Origin: Mesorhizobium sp. 131-2-1
GTDB lineage: Bacteria > Pseudomonadota > Alphaproteobacteria > Rhizobiales > Rhizobiaceae
Assembly (NCBI RefSeq): GCF_016756535.1
Contig: NZ_AP023247.1
Coordinates: 496,001-560,000 of the forward strand
Length of the DNA stretch: 64,000 bases
Direction: 5' to 3'
Below are positions 19,758 through 33,090 of the stretch, piece by piece. Made by a program: the position numbers and the translations under genes. The notes below the pieces were generated by a model. That model worked only from the letters and a program-made list of their open reading frames with translations. It was not told where the DNA came from and did not search any database. Position 1 is the stretch's first letter. The number at the start of each line of letters is the position of its first letter.

Positions 19758-20581
19758 GACCGTATCGCATGAGACTGGGCCGCCTGATCGCCAGGGCCAT
19801 GTTGGCGCTGGCCGGCTTCCTGGCCGTGTTCCCGCTGGTCTGGACGGCGCTCAATGCGCTGAAGAACAATGTCGACATCATCACGCGCGTGCCGCGCCTG
19901 GTCTTTACCCCGACGCTTGCCAACATCGCCTACATACTCGGCCGCGACAGCGTCCTGACCGGGCTCTACAATTCGGTGGTCGCCTGCGGCTTTGCCGTGC
20001 TGATCGGTGTCGCGCTCGGCCTGCCGGCGGCCTATGCGGTGGCGCGCTACCCCAACCGCTTCGCCGGCGACATCCAGTTCTTCGTCTTGTCGCTGCGCTT
20101 CCTGCCGCCGGTGGCGGTGGCCATTCCGCTGATGGTGATCTGGCTGCAGGTCGGGCTCTACGACACGCTGCCGGCGCTGATCGTCACCTATTCACTGCTC
20201 ACCATCTCGGTGATCATGTGGCTCGCCATCCCTGCCTTCCAGGGCGTGCCGAAGGAGATCGAGGAGGCGACCTTCGTCGACGGCTACGGTGCCTATTCGG
20301 TGTTCTGGCGGATCGCGCTGCCCGTCGCCGCTCGCTCGCTCGCGGGAGCCATCGCCTTCAGCTTCGTGCTGGTCTGGAACGAGTTCCTGATCGCGCTGAT
20401 GCTGTCGAGTTCCAACGCCAAGACCTTGCCGATCGTCGCCTCGGAGCTGTCGCAGCAGGGCATGAACGTGCCGTGGGGGATCCTCAACGCCTCGGTGGTG
20501 CTTCTGTCGCTGCCGCCGCTGCTTTTCCTCGGCGTGCTCAGCGGCTTCCTGAATTCCGTTTTCCGGCAAAAAAAGACTTGA
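19754..20581 (+). CDS. Sugar ABC transporter permease (CUT1, MalG-like)
   Basis: Inner-membrane permease of 275 residues. It has the MalG-class contact loop IEEATFVDGYGAYSVFWRIALP and the VWNEFLIALML stretch. It starts at 19754 overlapping the MalF-like gene; a second ATG five codons on is possible. The polyol dehydrogenase begins 15 bases after its stop, so the two are in one operon. Confidence 0.92.
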   Translation: MRPYRMRLGRLIARAMLALAGFLAVFPLVWTALNALKNNVDIITRVPRLVFTPTLANIAYILGRDSVLTGLYNSVVACGFAVLIGVALGLPAAYAVARYPNRFAGDIQFFVLSLRFLPPVAVAIPLMVIWLQVGLYDTLPALIVTYSLLTISVIMWLAIPAFQGVPKEIEEATFVDGYGAYSVFWRIALPVAARSLAGAIAFSFVLVWNEFLIALMLSSSNAKTLPIVASELSQQGMNVPWGILNASVVLLSLPPLLFLGVLSGFLNSVFRQKKT

Positions 20582-20596
20582 TGCGAGGATTACCCG

Positions 20597-21643
20597 ATGC
20601 AGGCACTGGTACTTGAGAAAAAGGGCGAACTATCGCTGCGCGAGATCGCGCTGCCGCTCGACGTCGGACCGGACGACGTCAGGATCGCCATCCACACCGT
20701 CGGCGTCTGCGGCAGCGACGTGCACTACTACACGCACGGCGCCATCGGCAGCTACGTCGTGCGCGAACCGATGGTGCTCGGCCACGAGGCCTCGGGCACG
20801 ATCGTCGAGGTCGGAGCCAACGTCACCAGCCTGAAGGTCGGCGACCGCGTCTGCATGGAGCCGGGCGTGCCGAACCTGTCGTCGCGCGCGACGAAGCTCG
20901 GCATCTACAATGTCGATCCGGATGTGCGTTTCTGGGCGACGCCGCCGGTGCACGGCGTGCTTGCGCCTTACACCGTCCATCCGGCGGCCTTCACCTACAG
21001 GCTGCCGGACAACGTCTCCTTCGCCGAAGGCGCGATGGTCGAACCCTTCGCCATCGGCATGCAGGCGGCGGCGCGGGCGCGCATCGTGCCCGGCGATGTC
21101 GCCGTCGTCGTCGGCTGCGGCCCGATCGGCATCATGATCGCGCTCGCCGCGTTGGCCGGCGGCTGCTCGAAAGTGCTGATCTCCGATTTCTCGGCGCCCA
21201 AGCTGGAGATCGCCGCGCAGTACGCGGGCATCGCGCCGGTGAACATCGGCGAGCGATCCCTGGTCAATGCCGTCGCGACCGCGACCGACAATTGGGGCGC
21301 CGACATCGTCTTCGAGGCGAGCGGCAATGCGAAAGCCTTCGCCAACCTGTTCGATGTCGTGCGGCCGGGCGGCGCGGTGGTGCTGGTCGGGCTGCCGGTG
21401 GAGCCGGTCAGCCTCGACGTGCCGGCGGCGATCTCGAAGGAAGCGCGCATCGAGACGGTGTTCCGCTACGCCAACATCTTCGACCGCGCCCTGCAGCTGA
21501 TTGCTTCCGGCAAGGTTGACCTCAAGCCGCTGATCACCGGCACCTATGATTTCTCCGACAGCATCGAGGCGTTCGAGCGGGCGGCGGCAGGCAACCCGCA
21601 GGACGTCAAGCTGCAGATCCTGCTTACCGGCGAGAAGGGCTGA
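20597..21643 (+). CDS. Zinc-dependent polyol dehydrogenase (xylitol/sorbitol dehydrogenase type)
   Basis: Medium-chain dehydrogenase of 348 residues that should oxidise a sugar alcohol to a ketose with NAD+. Catalytic zinc ligands are visible: Cys38 (GVCGSD), His63-Glu64 (GHEASG) and Glu149 (MVEPFA); the Rossmann motif is VVGCGPIGI. The lobe that normally holds four structural-zinc cysteines reads [10 protein letters not shown] near residues 93-102 and has none, so it binds only the catalytic zinc. D-xylulose reductase (xylitol dehydrogenase) is the most likely activity, but sorbitol or arabitol are possible. Confidence 0.87.
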   Translation: MQALVLEKKGELSLREIALPLDVGPDDVRIAIHTVGVCGSDVHYYTHGAIGSYVVREPMVLGHEASGTIVEVGANVTSLKVGDRVCMEPGVPNLSSRATKLGIYNVDPDVRFWATPPVHGVLAPYTVHPAAFTYRLPDNVSFAEGAMVEPFAIGMQAAARARIVPGDVAVVVGCGPIGIMIALAALAGGCSKVLISDFSAPKLEIAAQYAGIAPVNIGERSLVNAVATATDNWGADIVFEASGNAKAFANLFDVVRPGGAVVLVGLPVEPVSLDVPAAISKEARIETVFRYANIFDRALQLIASGKVDLKPLITGTYDFSDSIEAFERAAAGNPQDVKLQILLTGEKG

Positions 21644-21645
21644 TC

Positions 21646-22788
<1,143 letters not shown>

Positions 22789-24326
22789 AAAAATGCGGTA
22801 GTCGCGGTCGAAGCGGGCGCCGGCCGCTGGATTGGCGGCGCGCTTCCTGCCGCCCTGCTGCATGGCGACGCAGGCCGCGTTCAGGTCGGGGTAGAGCCCG
22901 GCCGCGGTGGCCGCTACCATGCCGGTGCCGAGCAGCACCGCCTCGTCGGCCAGCGGCTCGATGACCGTGCAGCCGGTGGCGTCGGCGTAGAGCTCCATCA
23001 GCAGCGGATTCTTGGTATGGCCGCCGGTCACATGCAGCGTGTCGATCAGGTAGCCGTTCTCGTTCAGCGCCTCCAGCACATGGCGCACGCCAAGCGCGAT
23101 GCCGACGGCGGTGCGCCAATACAGCTTGCACAGGCTGTCGAAGGAGGAATCGAGCGTCAGCCCGCTGACGACGCCGACGGCGTGCGGATCGGCCAATGGC
23201 GAACGGTTGCCGTGGAAATCCGGCAGCACGTGCAGCCTCGCCGCTAATGCCTCGCCTTCGGCAGCACGCAATTCGGCGACGCGCCTGGCAATCTTGGCAT
23301 GCATGGCGGTATTCGGCTCGCCGCCGGCGCCGTGCCAGCGGATGATGTGGTCGAGCAGTGCTCCGGTCGCCGACTGGCCGCCCTCCGACAGCCAGAGCGT
23401 GGGCAGCGCGGCACCGTAGTATGGCCCCCACACGCCGGCGAAAGGCTGCGGGTCGGGCGACATCGCCATGACGCAGGAGGAGGTGCCGGCGATCAGCGCC
23501 AGATGCCGGCTGATGTTCTTTTCGTCGCCGGCAAAACCGCCGAGCACGCCGAGCGCGCCGGCATAGGCGTCGATGACACCGGCGCCGACGCGGCATTTTT
23601 CGGTCAGGCCAAGTTCGGCCGCCGCTTGCGCGGTCAATGGGCCGATATCGGCGCCGACCGGACTGGCCTTTTCCGGCAGATTGCCGTGCTCAAACAGGTC
23701 GCCAAGGCCGACGGTCTCGAAGAAGTCGCGCCGCCAGCCGGTTTTCTCATGCGCCAGATAGGTCCATTTGGCGGTCAGCGTGCACTGCGAGCGGGCGAGC
23801 GAGCCGGTCGCCTTCCAGGTCAGGAAATCGGTGAGGTCGAATAGGTAGCCGGCTTCATTCCAGGTGCCGGGCAGCTTGCGCTTCAGCCACATCAGCTTCG
23901 GCGTCGCCATTTCCGGCGACATCACGCCGCCGATATAGTCGAGCACGGCGTGGCCGCTTCGCGTGCACTCATCGGCCTCGGCGATGGCGCGATGGTCGAG
24001 CCAGACAATGGTGTCCCAGCGCCTCTCGCCGGTGACCGACACGCTGAGCTGGCCGCCTTGCCGGTCGCGCACCACCAGCGAGCAGGTGGCGTCGAAAGAA
24101 ATGCCGACAATGTCTTCCACTGTCACGCCGGCCTTCTCGCGCGCGGCCCGCACGGCCTTGCAGACCGCCGCCCAGATATCCGCCGAATCATGCTCGGCAT
24201 GATCGGCCTTGGGCTGATGCATGGCGATCGGGTGATCGGCGCGGCCCAGCAAGGTGCCACGGGAATCGAGAATACCCGCGCGGGCGCTCCCGGTGCCGAC
24301 GTCGACCGCGCAAACGAAACTGTTCG

Positions 24327-25010
24327 TCAAGATGCTTTTACTCTCGCTCCCAGGCCTGCAATCAGATCGGGCAATTGCAGCATGTCAGCGAATATAAAGT
24401 CCGGTTCACTCGACGCAAGCCGCGCTTTCAAGGCAGGGTTCTCGGCATGTGAGCCGCCGGTGAAGGCAAAGACGCGCATGCCAGCGGCGCGGGCCGCGGC
24501 GACGCCGGCCGGACTGTCCTCGATGACCAGGCATTTGCGCGGTTTCGCCCGCATGCTGGCGGCGGCATGGAGGAAAAGGTCCGGCGCGGGCTTGCCACGC
24601 CTCACCATGGTGGCGCTGAAGAGATGCGGCTCCATCAGCCCGAGCAGCCCGGTGACGTCGAGCGCGTAGCGGATGCGCTCCAGCGTGCCGGATGAGGCGA
24701 CGCAGAACGGCAGGGCAAGCTTCGGCAGCATCTCCTTGACGCCAGGGATCGGCTTCAATTCCTCACGGAACTTGCGCATCAGGTCGACGCGCATGGCTGT
24801 CAGCTGCTGGTCGCTGATCTCCAAACCGAAGTCGCTGCCGAGGATCTCGCGCACGCTCTTCATGCTCTTACCGAGGAAGTGCTCGTAGGCGGCATCCTCC
24901 GAGACCGTGCCGCCGGCGAGCGCGATCATGCCGAGCAGGGCCGAGACCGACAGCGCCTCGCTGTCGACCAGCACGCCGTCACAGTCGAAGATGACCAGTT
25001 CGGGCGTCAT
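24327..25010 (-). CDS. HAD-family sugar-phosphate phosphatase
   Basis: Cytoplasmic hydrolase of 227 residues. Motif I FDCDGVLVDSE (nucleophile Asp9 and Asp11), motif II VASSGT, and motifs III/IV GKPAPDLFLHAA and VIEDSPAGVAAA are intact. The cap domain after motif I is of the beta-phosphoglucomutase/GPP type. It sits between mtlK (15 bases) and the FGGY kinase (4-base overlap), so it probably removes phosphate from a sugar or polyol phosphate in this pathway. Confidence 0.9.
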   Translation of the reverse strand: MTPELVIFDCDGVLVDSEALSVSALLGMIALAGGTVSEDAAYEHFLGKSMKSVREILGSDFGLEISDQQLTAMRVDLMRKFREELKPIPGVKEMLPKLALPFCVASSGTLERIRYALDVTGLLGLMEPHLFSATMVRRGKPAPDLFLHAAASMRAKPRKCLVIEDSPAGVAAARAAGMRVFAFTGGSHAENPALKARLASSEPDFIFADMLQLPDLIAGLGARVKAS

Positions 25011-25025
25011 GGCTTCGCGTCAGAC

Positions 25026-26504
<1,479 letters not shown>

Positions 26505-26576
26505 CTGCTTTTACCCTTTGGCCGATACATGGCCTGACAATTCCACCTCTCCCGTTCCCCGGAAGATGGAGTGGCG

Positions 26577-26618
26577 GTGAGGGGCGGCACCTGCCTGCCA
26601 GCTTCGGCCGCCCCTCAC
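26577..26618. repeat. Hairpin between smoS and mtlK
   Basis: GTGAGGGGCGGC and GCCGCCCCTCAC form a 12-bp perfect stem with an 18-base loop in the 177-base gap between two genes of one operon. The surrounding CTCTCCC/GGGAGAG sequence looks like a dispersed repeat. It may modulate read-through into mtlK. Confidence 0.55.
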
Positions 26619-26681
26619 CTGCCCGACGGCGCCTTCTCCTCGGAGGCAGGGAGAGACGCCTTCCCCCTCAACTCATCGCCA

Positions 26682-27448
26682 TCAACTCATCCATTGGCCG
26701 CCATCGACATTGTAGGTCTGGGCGACGATGTATTCTGCTTCGTCGCTGGCCAGGAACACGGCCATGCCGGCGAGGTCTTCCGGCCTGCCCATGCGCCCAT
26801 ACGGCACGCCCTCGCCGACCAGCCGCCTCTTCTCGCCCTTCGGCCGGTTCTCGTATTTGGCAAACAGCGCATCGACGTGATCCCACATGTCGCTGTCGAC
26901 GACGCCGGGCGCGATGCCGTTGACATTGATGCGGTGCTTGATCAGGTCGAGCCCGGCCGACTGGGTCAGCGAGATGACGGCAGCCTTGGTGGCGCAGTAG
27001 ACGGCAACAAGTGGCTCGCCGCGCCGGCCGGCCTGGCTCGCGATGTTGATGATCCGGCCACCCTTGCCGCGCGCGATCATCGAGCGGGCGGCCGCCTGCA
27101 GCATGAACAGCGTGCCGGCGACATTGACCGTAAACAGCTTGTCGTAGCTCGTCCTCGATATCTCGACGATCGGCGCGAGGTCGAAAATGGCGGCGTTGTT
27201 GATCAGTATGTCGAGCCCGCCGGTCCTGGCCTCGACCGCCTTCACCGCCGCCTCGATGGAGGCCTGGTCGGTGACGTCGAGCTTCACGGCATAGGCCTTG
27301 TCGCCGATCCCGGCCGCCGTCCTTTCGGCGGCCTCCAGATCGATGTCGGCAACCGCCACCGTTGCACCCTCGCGCGCATAGGCTTCGGCGAAGGCCTTGC
27401 CGATGCCGCGCGCCGACCCGGTGATCAGCGCCGATTTGCCTTTCAGCC

Positions 27449-27452
<4 letters not shown>
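26682..27452 (-). CDS. smoS: Sorbitol dehydrogenase, short-chain type (SmoS)
   Basis: Short-chain dehydrogenase of 256 residues that converts D-sorbitol to D-fructose (L-iditol 2-dehydrogenase activity). It has the coenzyme motif [15 protein letters not shown], and the catalytic Ser-Tyr-Lys set in INIASQAG and VYCATKAAV. The start is a GTG that overlaps the smoK stop (GTGA). Operon position directly after smoK matches the smo operons of rhizobia and Rhodobacter. Confidence 0.93.
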
Positions 27453-28453
<1,001 letters not shown>

Positions 28454-28506
28454 GGTTTCCTCCCGAGGGATTATTGTCCGTCGTCCGCCGCTTGCGGCGC
28501 CGCTTG

Positions 28507-29331
28507 TTATTTCACAGCACCAAATGTCAGGCCGCGCACCAGCTGCTTCTGACTGAACCAGCCCATGATCAGGATCGGCGCGATAGCCAGCGTCGAGGCC
28601 GCCGACAGCTTGGCCCAGAACAGGCCTTGCGGGCTGGAGAAGGAACTGATGAAGGCGGTGAGCGGGGCGGCTTCGGTGGTGGTCAGCCGGATCGTCCAGA
28701 ACGCCTCGTTCCAGGCCAGGATGATGTTCAACAGCATGGTCGAGGCGATGCCCGGCACCGCCATCGGCGTCAGCACATAGACGATCTCGTTCCACAGCGA
28801 GGCACCGTCCATGCGCGCTGCTTCGAGGATCTCGCCCGGGATCTCGCGGAAATAGGTGTAGAGCATCCACACCACGATCGGCAGGTTGATCAGCATCAAC
28901 ATGACCATCAGGCCGATGCGGCTGTCGAGCAGGCCGGTGTCGCGGAAGATCAGGTAGATCGGGAACAGCACCGCCACCGCCGGCATCATCTTGGTGGACA
29001 GCATCCACATCAGGATGTCCTTGGTCCGCTTGCTCGGCGAGAAGGCCATCGACCATGCCGCCGGAATGGCGACGAGCAGGGCCAGGATGGTCGAGCCGAC
29101 CGACAGGATCACCGAATTCAGGAAGAACTTGAAATAGCCGCTCTGCGCCTGGACCTCGGAATAGCTTTCCATGGTGCCCGATGGGATCAAGGCAAAGCCC
29201 TGGATCGCCTCCTGCTCCGACTTGAACGAGGTGATGATCGTATACAGAATCGGGAAGAAGATCAGCAGGGCGACGATCCAGGCGGCCGCGGTGGCGATCG
29301 TCTTGTGCTGGGTGGTGACTGCGCGAGCCAT
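28507..29331 (-). CDS. smoG: Polyol ABC transporter permease (SmoG, MalG-like)
   Basis: Inner-membrane permease, 274 residues, with six membrane segments, the contact loop [22 protein letters not shown] and a C-terminal [11 protein letters not shown] that is typical of the mannitol/sorbitol subgroup. GGGAGGACAAG precedes the ATG at 29331. An in-frame extension upstream is a shadow of smoF. Confidence 0.93.
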   Translation of the reverse strand: MARAVTTQHKTIATAAAWIVALLIFFPILYTIITSFKSEQEAIQGFALIPSGTMESYSEVQAQSGYFKFFLNSVILSVGSTILALLVAIPAAWSMAFSPSKRTKDILMWMLSTKMMPAVAVLFPIYLIFRDTGLLDSRIGLMVMLMLINLPIVVWMLYTYFREIPGEILEAARMDGASLWNEIVYVLTPMAVPGIASTMLLNIILAWNEAFWTIRLTTTEAAPLTAFISSFSSPQGLFWAKLSAASTLAIAPILIMGWFSQKQLVRGLTFGAVK

Positions 29332-29342
29332 CTTGTCCTCCC

Positions 29343-30215
29343 TTACTTGTCCAGGTTCTTGCCGACCGCGCGCATGGCGAAGAAGGCGACGATGTTGGCG
29401 AGAATAACGGCGATCACGCCACCGGCGGATGCCTGGCCGATTTTGAACTCCAGCAGCGCCTTCTGGTAGACGAGGAAAGGCAGGTTGGTGGAGGCATAGC
29501 CCGGGCCGCCATTGGTGGTGACGAGGATCTCGGCATAGACCGAGAGCAGGAAGATCGTCTGGATCAGGATCACCACCGTGATGGCGCGCGACATGTGCGG
29601 CAGCGTCAGATAGATGAAGCGGCTGAGGAAGCCGGCGCCGTCCATCTCCGCCGCCTCCTTCTGCTCGCCGTCGAGCGACTGCAGCGAGGTCAACAGGATC
29701 AGCGTGGCAAATGGCAGCCATTGCCAGGCGACGATGATGATGATGGCGGTCAGCGGATGCTGCCCGAACCAGTCTATCGGCTGCCCGCCGAAGAAGCGCG
29801 CAATATCGGCGAAGACGCCGTACTGCGGATGCATGATCATGTTCTTCCACACCAGCGCCGCCACCGGCGGCATGACGAAGAAGGGCGAGATGACGAGGAT
29901 GCGGACGATGCCTTGTCCCCACATCGGCTGATCGATGAGCATCGCCAGCAGGATGCCGCCGATCACCGTGATCAGAAGCACGCTGACGACGATGGTCAGC
30001 GTGTTGAGGATCGACTGCAGGAAGGCCGGGTTGGAATAGAACAGCGCGTAGTTGGAGAAGCCGACGAAACCGTCGCGGATCGGGTTGAGCGGATTGTACT
30101 GCTGGAAGGAGAACCACAGGGTGAGTGCCAGCGGCACGATCATCCAGACGAACAGCAGCACCACGGATGGCGCCATCATGAAACGGGCAAGCGAGCGGGT
30201 CTGCTGAGTAGCCAT
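29343..30215 (-). CDS. smoF: Polyol ABC transporter permease (SmoF, MalF-like)
   Basis: Inner-membrane permease, 290 residues, with the contact loop [22 protein letters not shown] and the ending [20 protein letters not shown] use the ATG at 30215, with GGAGGGTGA at good distance; a GTG three codons earlier lies inside that site. smoG starts 11 bases after its stop. Confidence 0.93.
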   Translation of the reverse strand: MATQQTRSLARFMMAPSVVLLFVWMIVPLALTLWFSFQQYNPLNPIRDGFVGFSNYALFYSNPAFLQSILNTLTIVVSVLLITVIGGILLAMLIDQPMWGQGIVRILVISPFFVMPPVAALVWKNMIMHPQYGVFADIARFFGGQPIDWFGQHPLTAIIIIVAWQWLPFATLILLTSLQSLDGEQKEAAEMDGAGFLSRFIYLTLPHMSRAITVVILIQTIFLLSVYAEILVTTNGGPGYASTNLPFLVYQKALLEFKIGQASAGGVIAVILANIVAFFAMRAVGKNLDK

Positions 30216-30280
30216 GACGGTCACCCTCCAAAGGTCAGCCAGATTTCAGAGTTGTGCCAGAATTCTCGAGATTGTGAAGG

Positions 30281-30310
30281 TGGCCGCCCGAACTGGGATT
30301 CGGGCGGCCA
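30281..30310 (-). terminator. Intercistronic hairpin after smoE
   Basis: TGGCCGCCCGAA and TTCGGGCGGCCA form a perfect 12-bp stem with a 6-base loop, 46 bases downstream of the smoE stop on the minus strand and about 65 before smoF. No T-run follows. It should lower smoF-and-onward expression relative to the binding protein. Confidence 0.65.
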
Positions 30311-30355
30311 ATGCCGGTCATGATGCGCTACCGGCGTTCGGCACCGGGAGGAGCC

Positions 30356-31666
30356 TTACTTGATATAACCGCCTTCGGTCATCGCCGCGGTGGCCGCATC
30401 CTGCGCCTGCTTCAGCGCGTCGTCGACGCTCGACTGACCGGCGAGGGCTGCCGAGAATAGCTGGCCGACCGTGGTGCCGAGCCCCTGGAATTCAGGAATG
30501 GCGACGAACTGCACGCCGACATAAGGCACCGGCTTGACGGTCGGATGCGTCGGATCGGCTGCATTGATGGAGTCCAGCGTCATCTTGGCGAAGGGCGCCG
30601 CCTTCTGGTACTCGGCATTGGCATAGAGCGAGGTGCGCGTTCCGGGCGGAACGTTGGCCCAGCCTTCCTTCGAAGCGACCAGTTCGGCGTAGTGCTTGCT
30701 GGTGGCCCATGACACGAACTTTTCGGCAGCATCGGCTTTCTGCGTGCCGGCGGGAACGGCCAGCGACCAGGCCCACAGCCAGTTGCCGCGCTTGCCGAGG
30801 CCGTTGTCGGGCGCCAGAGCGTAGCCGACCTTGTCGGCGACCGTGGAGTTCTTCGGATCGGAGACGAAGGAGGCAGCGACGGTGGCATCGATCCACATGC
30901 CGCACTTGCCCTGCTGGAACAGCGCCAGGTTCTCATTGAAGCCGTTGGACGAAGCGCCCTCCGGGCCGTCGGCCTTCATCAGGTCGACATAGAACTGCAG
31001 CGTGTTCTTCCATTCGGGCTGATCGAACTGTGGCTTCCAGTTCTCGTCGAACCAGCGCGCGCCGAAGGAGTTCGACATGGCGGTAAGGAAAGCCATGTTC
31101 TCACCCCAGCCGGCCTTGCCGCGCAGGCAGACGCCGTTCACGCCATTGGCGCGGTCGGTCATCTTGTCGGCGGCCTGCTTGATGAAGTCCCAGGTCGGCG
31201 CGTCGGGCATGGTCAGCCCGGCCTTCTCCATCAGGTCCTTGCGGTACATGACAAAGGAGCTCTCGCCGTAGAAGGGCGCGGCGTAGAGCTTGCCGTCGAC
31301 CGAAAGGCCGCCGGCGATGGCCGGGATGATGTCCTTGGCGTCGTAGTCGTCGCCGAGCTTATCGAGCGGCAAGAGCCAGCTCTGCTTGGCCCAGATCGGA
31401 ACCTCGTAGGTGCCGATGGTCATGACGTCGTACTGGCCGCCCTTGGTGGCGATGTCAGTGGTGACGCGCTCGCGTAGCACGTTTTCTTCAAGCGTGACCC
31501 AGTTCAGCTGGATGTCGGGGTTAGCCTTGGTGAAGTCGTCGGTCAGCTTCTGCATGCGGACCATATCGCCATTGTTGACGGTGGCGATGGTGATGGATTC
31601 GGCATGCGCGGCGAACGCGAGGGCGCTGGCCGACAACAGGCCCAGGGTGAGCGTGCGAAGTTTCAT
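30356..31666 (-). CDS. smoE: Polyol ABC transporter substrate-binding protein (SmoE)
   Basis: Periplasmic binding protein of 436 residues, CUT1 class, with a Sec signal (MKLRTLTLGLLSASALAFA, cleavage near AHAE). GGGAGGAATTTG precedes the ATG at 31666; the longer open frame to 31723 lacks a site. The mature start SITIATVNNGDMVRMQKL is typical of sorbitol/mannitol-binding proteins. First gene of the smo operon; an operator-like palindrome lies 42 bases upstream. Confidence 0.92.
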   Translation of the reverse strand: MKLRTLTLGLLSASALAFAAHAESITIATVNNGDMVRMQKLTDDFTKANPDIQLNWVTLEENVLRERVTTDIATKGGQYDVMTIGTYEVPIWAKQSWLLPLDKLGDDYDAKDIIPAIAGGLSVDGKLYAAPFYGESSFVMYRKDLMEKAGLTMPDAPTWDFIKQAADKMTDRANGVNGVCLRGKAGWGENMAFLTAMSNSFGARWFDENWKPQFDQPEWKNTLQFYVDLMKADGPEGASSNGFNENLALFQQGKCGMWIDATVAASFVSDPKNSTVADKVGYALAPDNGLGKRGNWLWAWSLAVPAGTQKADAAEKFVSWATSKHYAELVASKEGWANVPPGTRTSLYANAEYQKAAPFAKMTLDSINAADPTHPTVKPVPYVGVQFVAIPEFQGLGTTVGQLFSAALAGQSSVDDALKQAQDAATAAMTEGGYIK

Positions 31667-31707
31667 CAAATTCCTCCCATAAACCAAAGTGAGCATTTGC
31701 CTTGGCT

Positions 31708-31723
31708 GTGAGCAATTACTCAC
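31708..31723. promoter_or_regulatory. Candidate operator upstream of smoE
   Basis: GTGAGCAATTACTCAC is a near-perfect palindrome (14 of 16 positions symmetric). A further half-site GTGAGCA lies at 31689-31695, nearer the smoE start. The arrangement fits a regulator binding two neighbouring sites, and the SorC-type regulator at 33091-34047 is the natural candidate. Position only; no binding evidence. Confidence 0.45.
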
Positions 31724-31863
31724 CTGGCGTGAATTATGTCAAGCCGGAATCGATGCTGCAGCGCAGCACAAATGGCCGTGCACTACCCTTCGAGGCACAG
31801 GGAGTCGCGTGAAGGCAGACCGGCAGGTTTTGCCGGCGCGCCGGGCTTTTTGGGGGAGTCAGT

Positions 31864-32772
31864 CTATTGGCAGGCGATCTCGGCCAGGATCCAGTCGCGG
31901 AAGGCGCGGATCTTCGGCACGTTGCGCCGCGCCGTCGGATAGACCAGCCAGTAGGCATGGCCATCGTCGCCGACGAGGTCGAAAGGCTGGATCAGGCGGC
32001 CGTCGGCGAGTTCGGCCTTGAACAGCGCTCTGGTCAGGATCGCCACGCCATGGCCGGCGATCGCCGCATTGGCCTCGTAGGCCTGCGCACCCATGCTGCT
32101 GCCCGGTCGCTTGGCAAGGTCGTGCGAGTGCACGCCGGCAGCCTCCAACCATTGTGTCCACCAGATATCGCCAGGATCGAGGATCGGCAGCCGCAGGAGA
32201 TCGGCAGGTTCATTGACCCCGCCAATGCTCGCGGCGAGCTTCGGGCTGAGCATCGGCGTGAAATCGGCGTCGAGCAGTTTGTGCGCCTCCAGGCCCGGCC
32301 ATTTGCCGCCGCCCGAGCGGATGGCGAGATCGACATCTTCGCGCGCGAAATCGGTCAGGCGGCTCGACGTATCGAGCCGCACGGCAAGTGCGGGATGGGC
32401 GATCTGGAACGAGCCCAGATGCTGCGCCAGCCAGTTCGAGGCAAAGGTCAGCACCGTGGTTACGCACAGCAGGCCGTCGGCGCCGCCACGCGCGGCGGCG
32501 TAGGCCTGCCCCAGAATGGCAAAGGCCTCGCTGACGGCGGGCGCCAGGCGCTGACCGGGCCCGGTCAGTTCGATCTGCTTGGGACGGCGCAGGAACAAAG
32601 GCGCGCCAATGCGCTCCTCGAGCAGCTTGATCTGGTAACTCGCGGCGGCCTGGGTCATGCCGAGTTCCTGCGCTGCCCTGGTGAAGGAGAGATGCCGAGC
32701 CACGGCTTCGAACACGCGGATCGCCTGCAGTGGCGGCAGCGGCGCGAGCTGCGGGGAGCTCAGATCGGGCAT
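31864..32772 (-). CDS. LysR-family transcriptional regulator (GcvA-like)
   Basis: DNA-binding regulator, 302 residues, with the winged helix at residues ~16-75 (IRVFEAVARHLSFTRAAQEL, TQAAASYQIKLLEE) and a LysR substrate domain. AAGGAGG sits directly before the ATG. It lies between the smo operon and a divergent DUF1127 gene; LysR/DUF1127 pairs are common in rhizobia. Its target may be that small gene. It interrupts what is otherwise a smoC-smoE arrangement. Confidence 0.92.
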   Translation of the reverse strand: MPDLSSPQLAPLPPLQAIRVFEAVARHLSFTRAAQELGMTQAAASYQIKLLEERIGAPLFLRRPKQIELTGPGQRLAPAVSEAFAILGQAYAAARGGADGLLCVTTVLTFASNWLAQHLGSFQIAHPALAVRLDTSSRLTDFAREDVDLAIRSGGGKWPGLEAHKLLDADFTPMLSPKLAASIGGVNEPADLLRLPILDPGDIWWTQWLEAAGVHSHDLAKRPGSSMGAQAYEANAAIAGHGVAILTRALFKAELADGRLIQPFDLVGDDGHAYWLVYPTARRNVPKIRAFRDWILAEIACQ

Positions 32773-32883
32773 AAAACCTCCTTATGGGTCATGATCGAGG
32801 TTTGATTGGAAGCGCGAAGCTGCCAACCCGATATTTGGGGTTCGACGATCAAAGCAGTTCAAGAATAGCGAAGGCTGACGATC

Positions 32884-33069
32884 ATGACCACGGTCCAGGA
32901 AAAGCTCGTTTCGACCCCGGCGCACGGCTGGTTTTCCCTGTTGGCGCGCGAATTCTTGCGGTTTGCCGGCCGCAGGCGCAACTATGTCGATGTCCGGGAC
33001 CTGTCGCCGCATCTGCAGCGCGACATGGGTTTTCTTGACGGCAACGACCCAAGCGGGCGCCACGAATAG
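32884..33069 (+). CDS. Small DUF1127-family protein
   Basis: A 61-residue, arginine-rich protein with the DUF1127 (YjiS-like) pattern: a hydrophobic-basic helix (WFSLLAREFLRFAGRRRNY) followed by VRDLSPHLQRDMGF. Small DUF1127 proteins can bind RNA in other alphaproteobacteria and influence phosphate, carbon and RNA turnover. It is divergent from the LysR gene and converges on the smoC-like gene, whose stop is 21 bases away. Confidence 0.82.
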   Translation: MTTVQEKLVSTPAHGWFSLLAREFLRFAGRRRNYVDVRDLSPHLQRDMGFLDGNDPSGRHE

Positions 33070-33090
33070 CCGTCCAGATTTTATCGACCG

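Noticed and set aside
28507..30231. A single 574-codon permease fusion on the minus strand
   Set aside because: The N-terminal half is an out-of-frame reading of smoF; the two separate permeases each have their own start and ribosome site.
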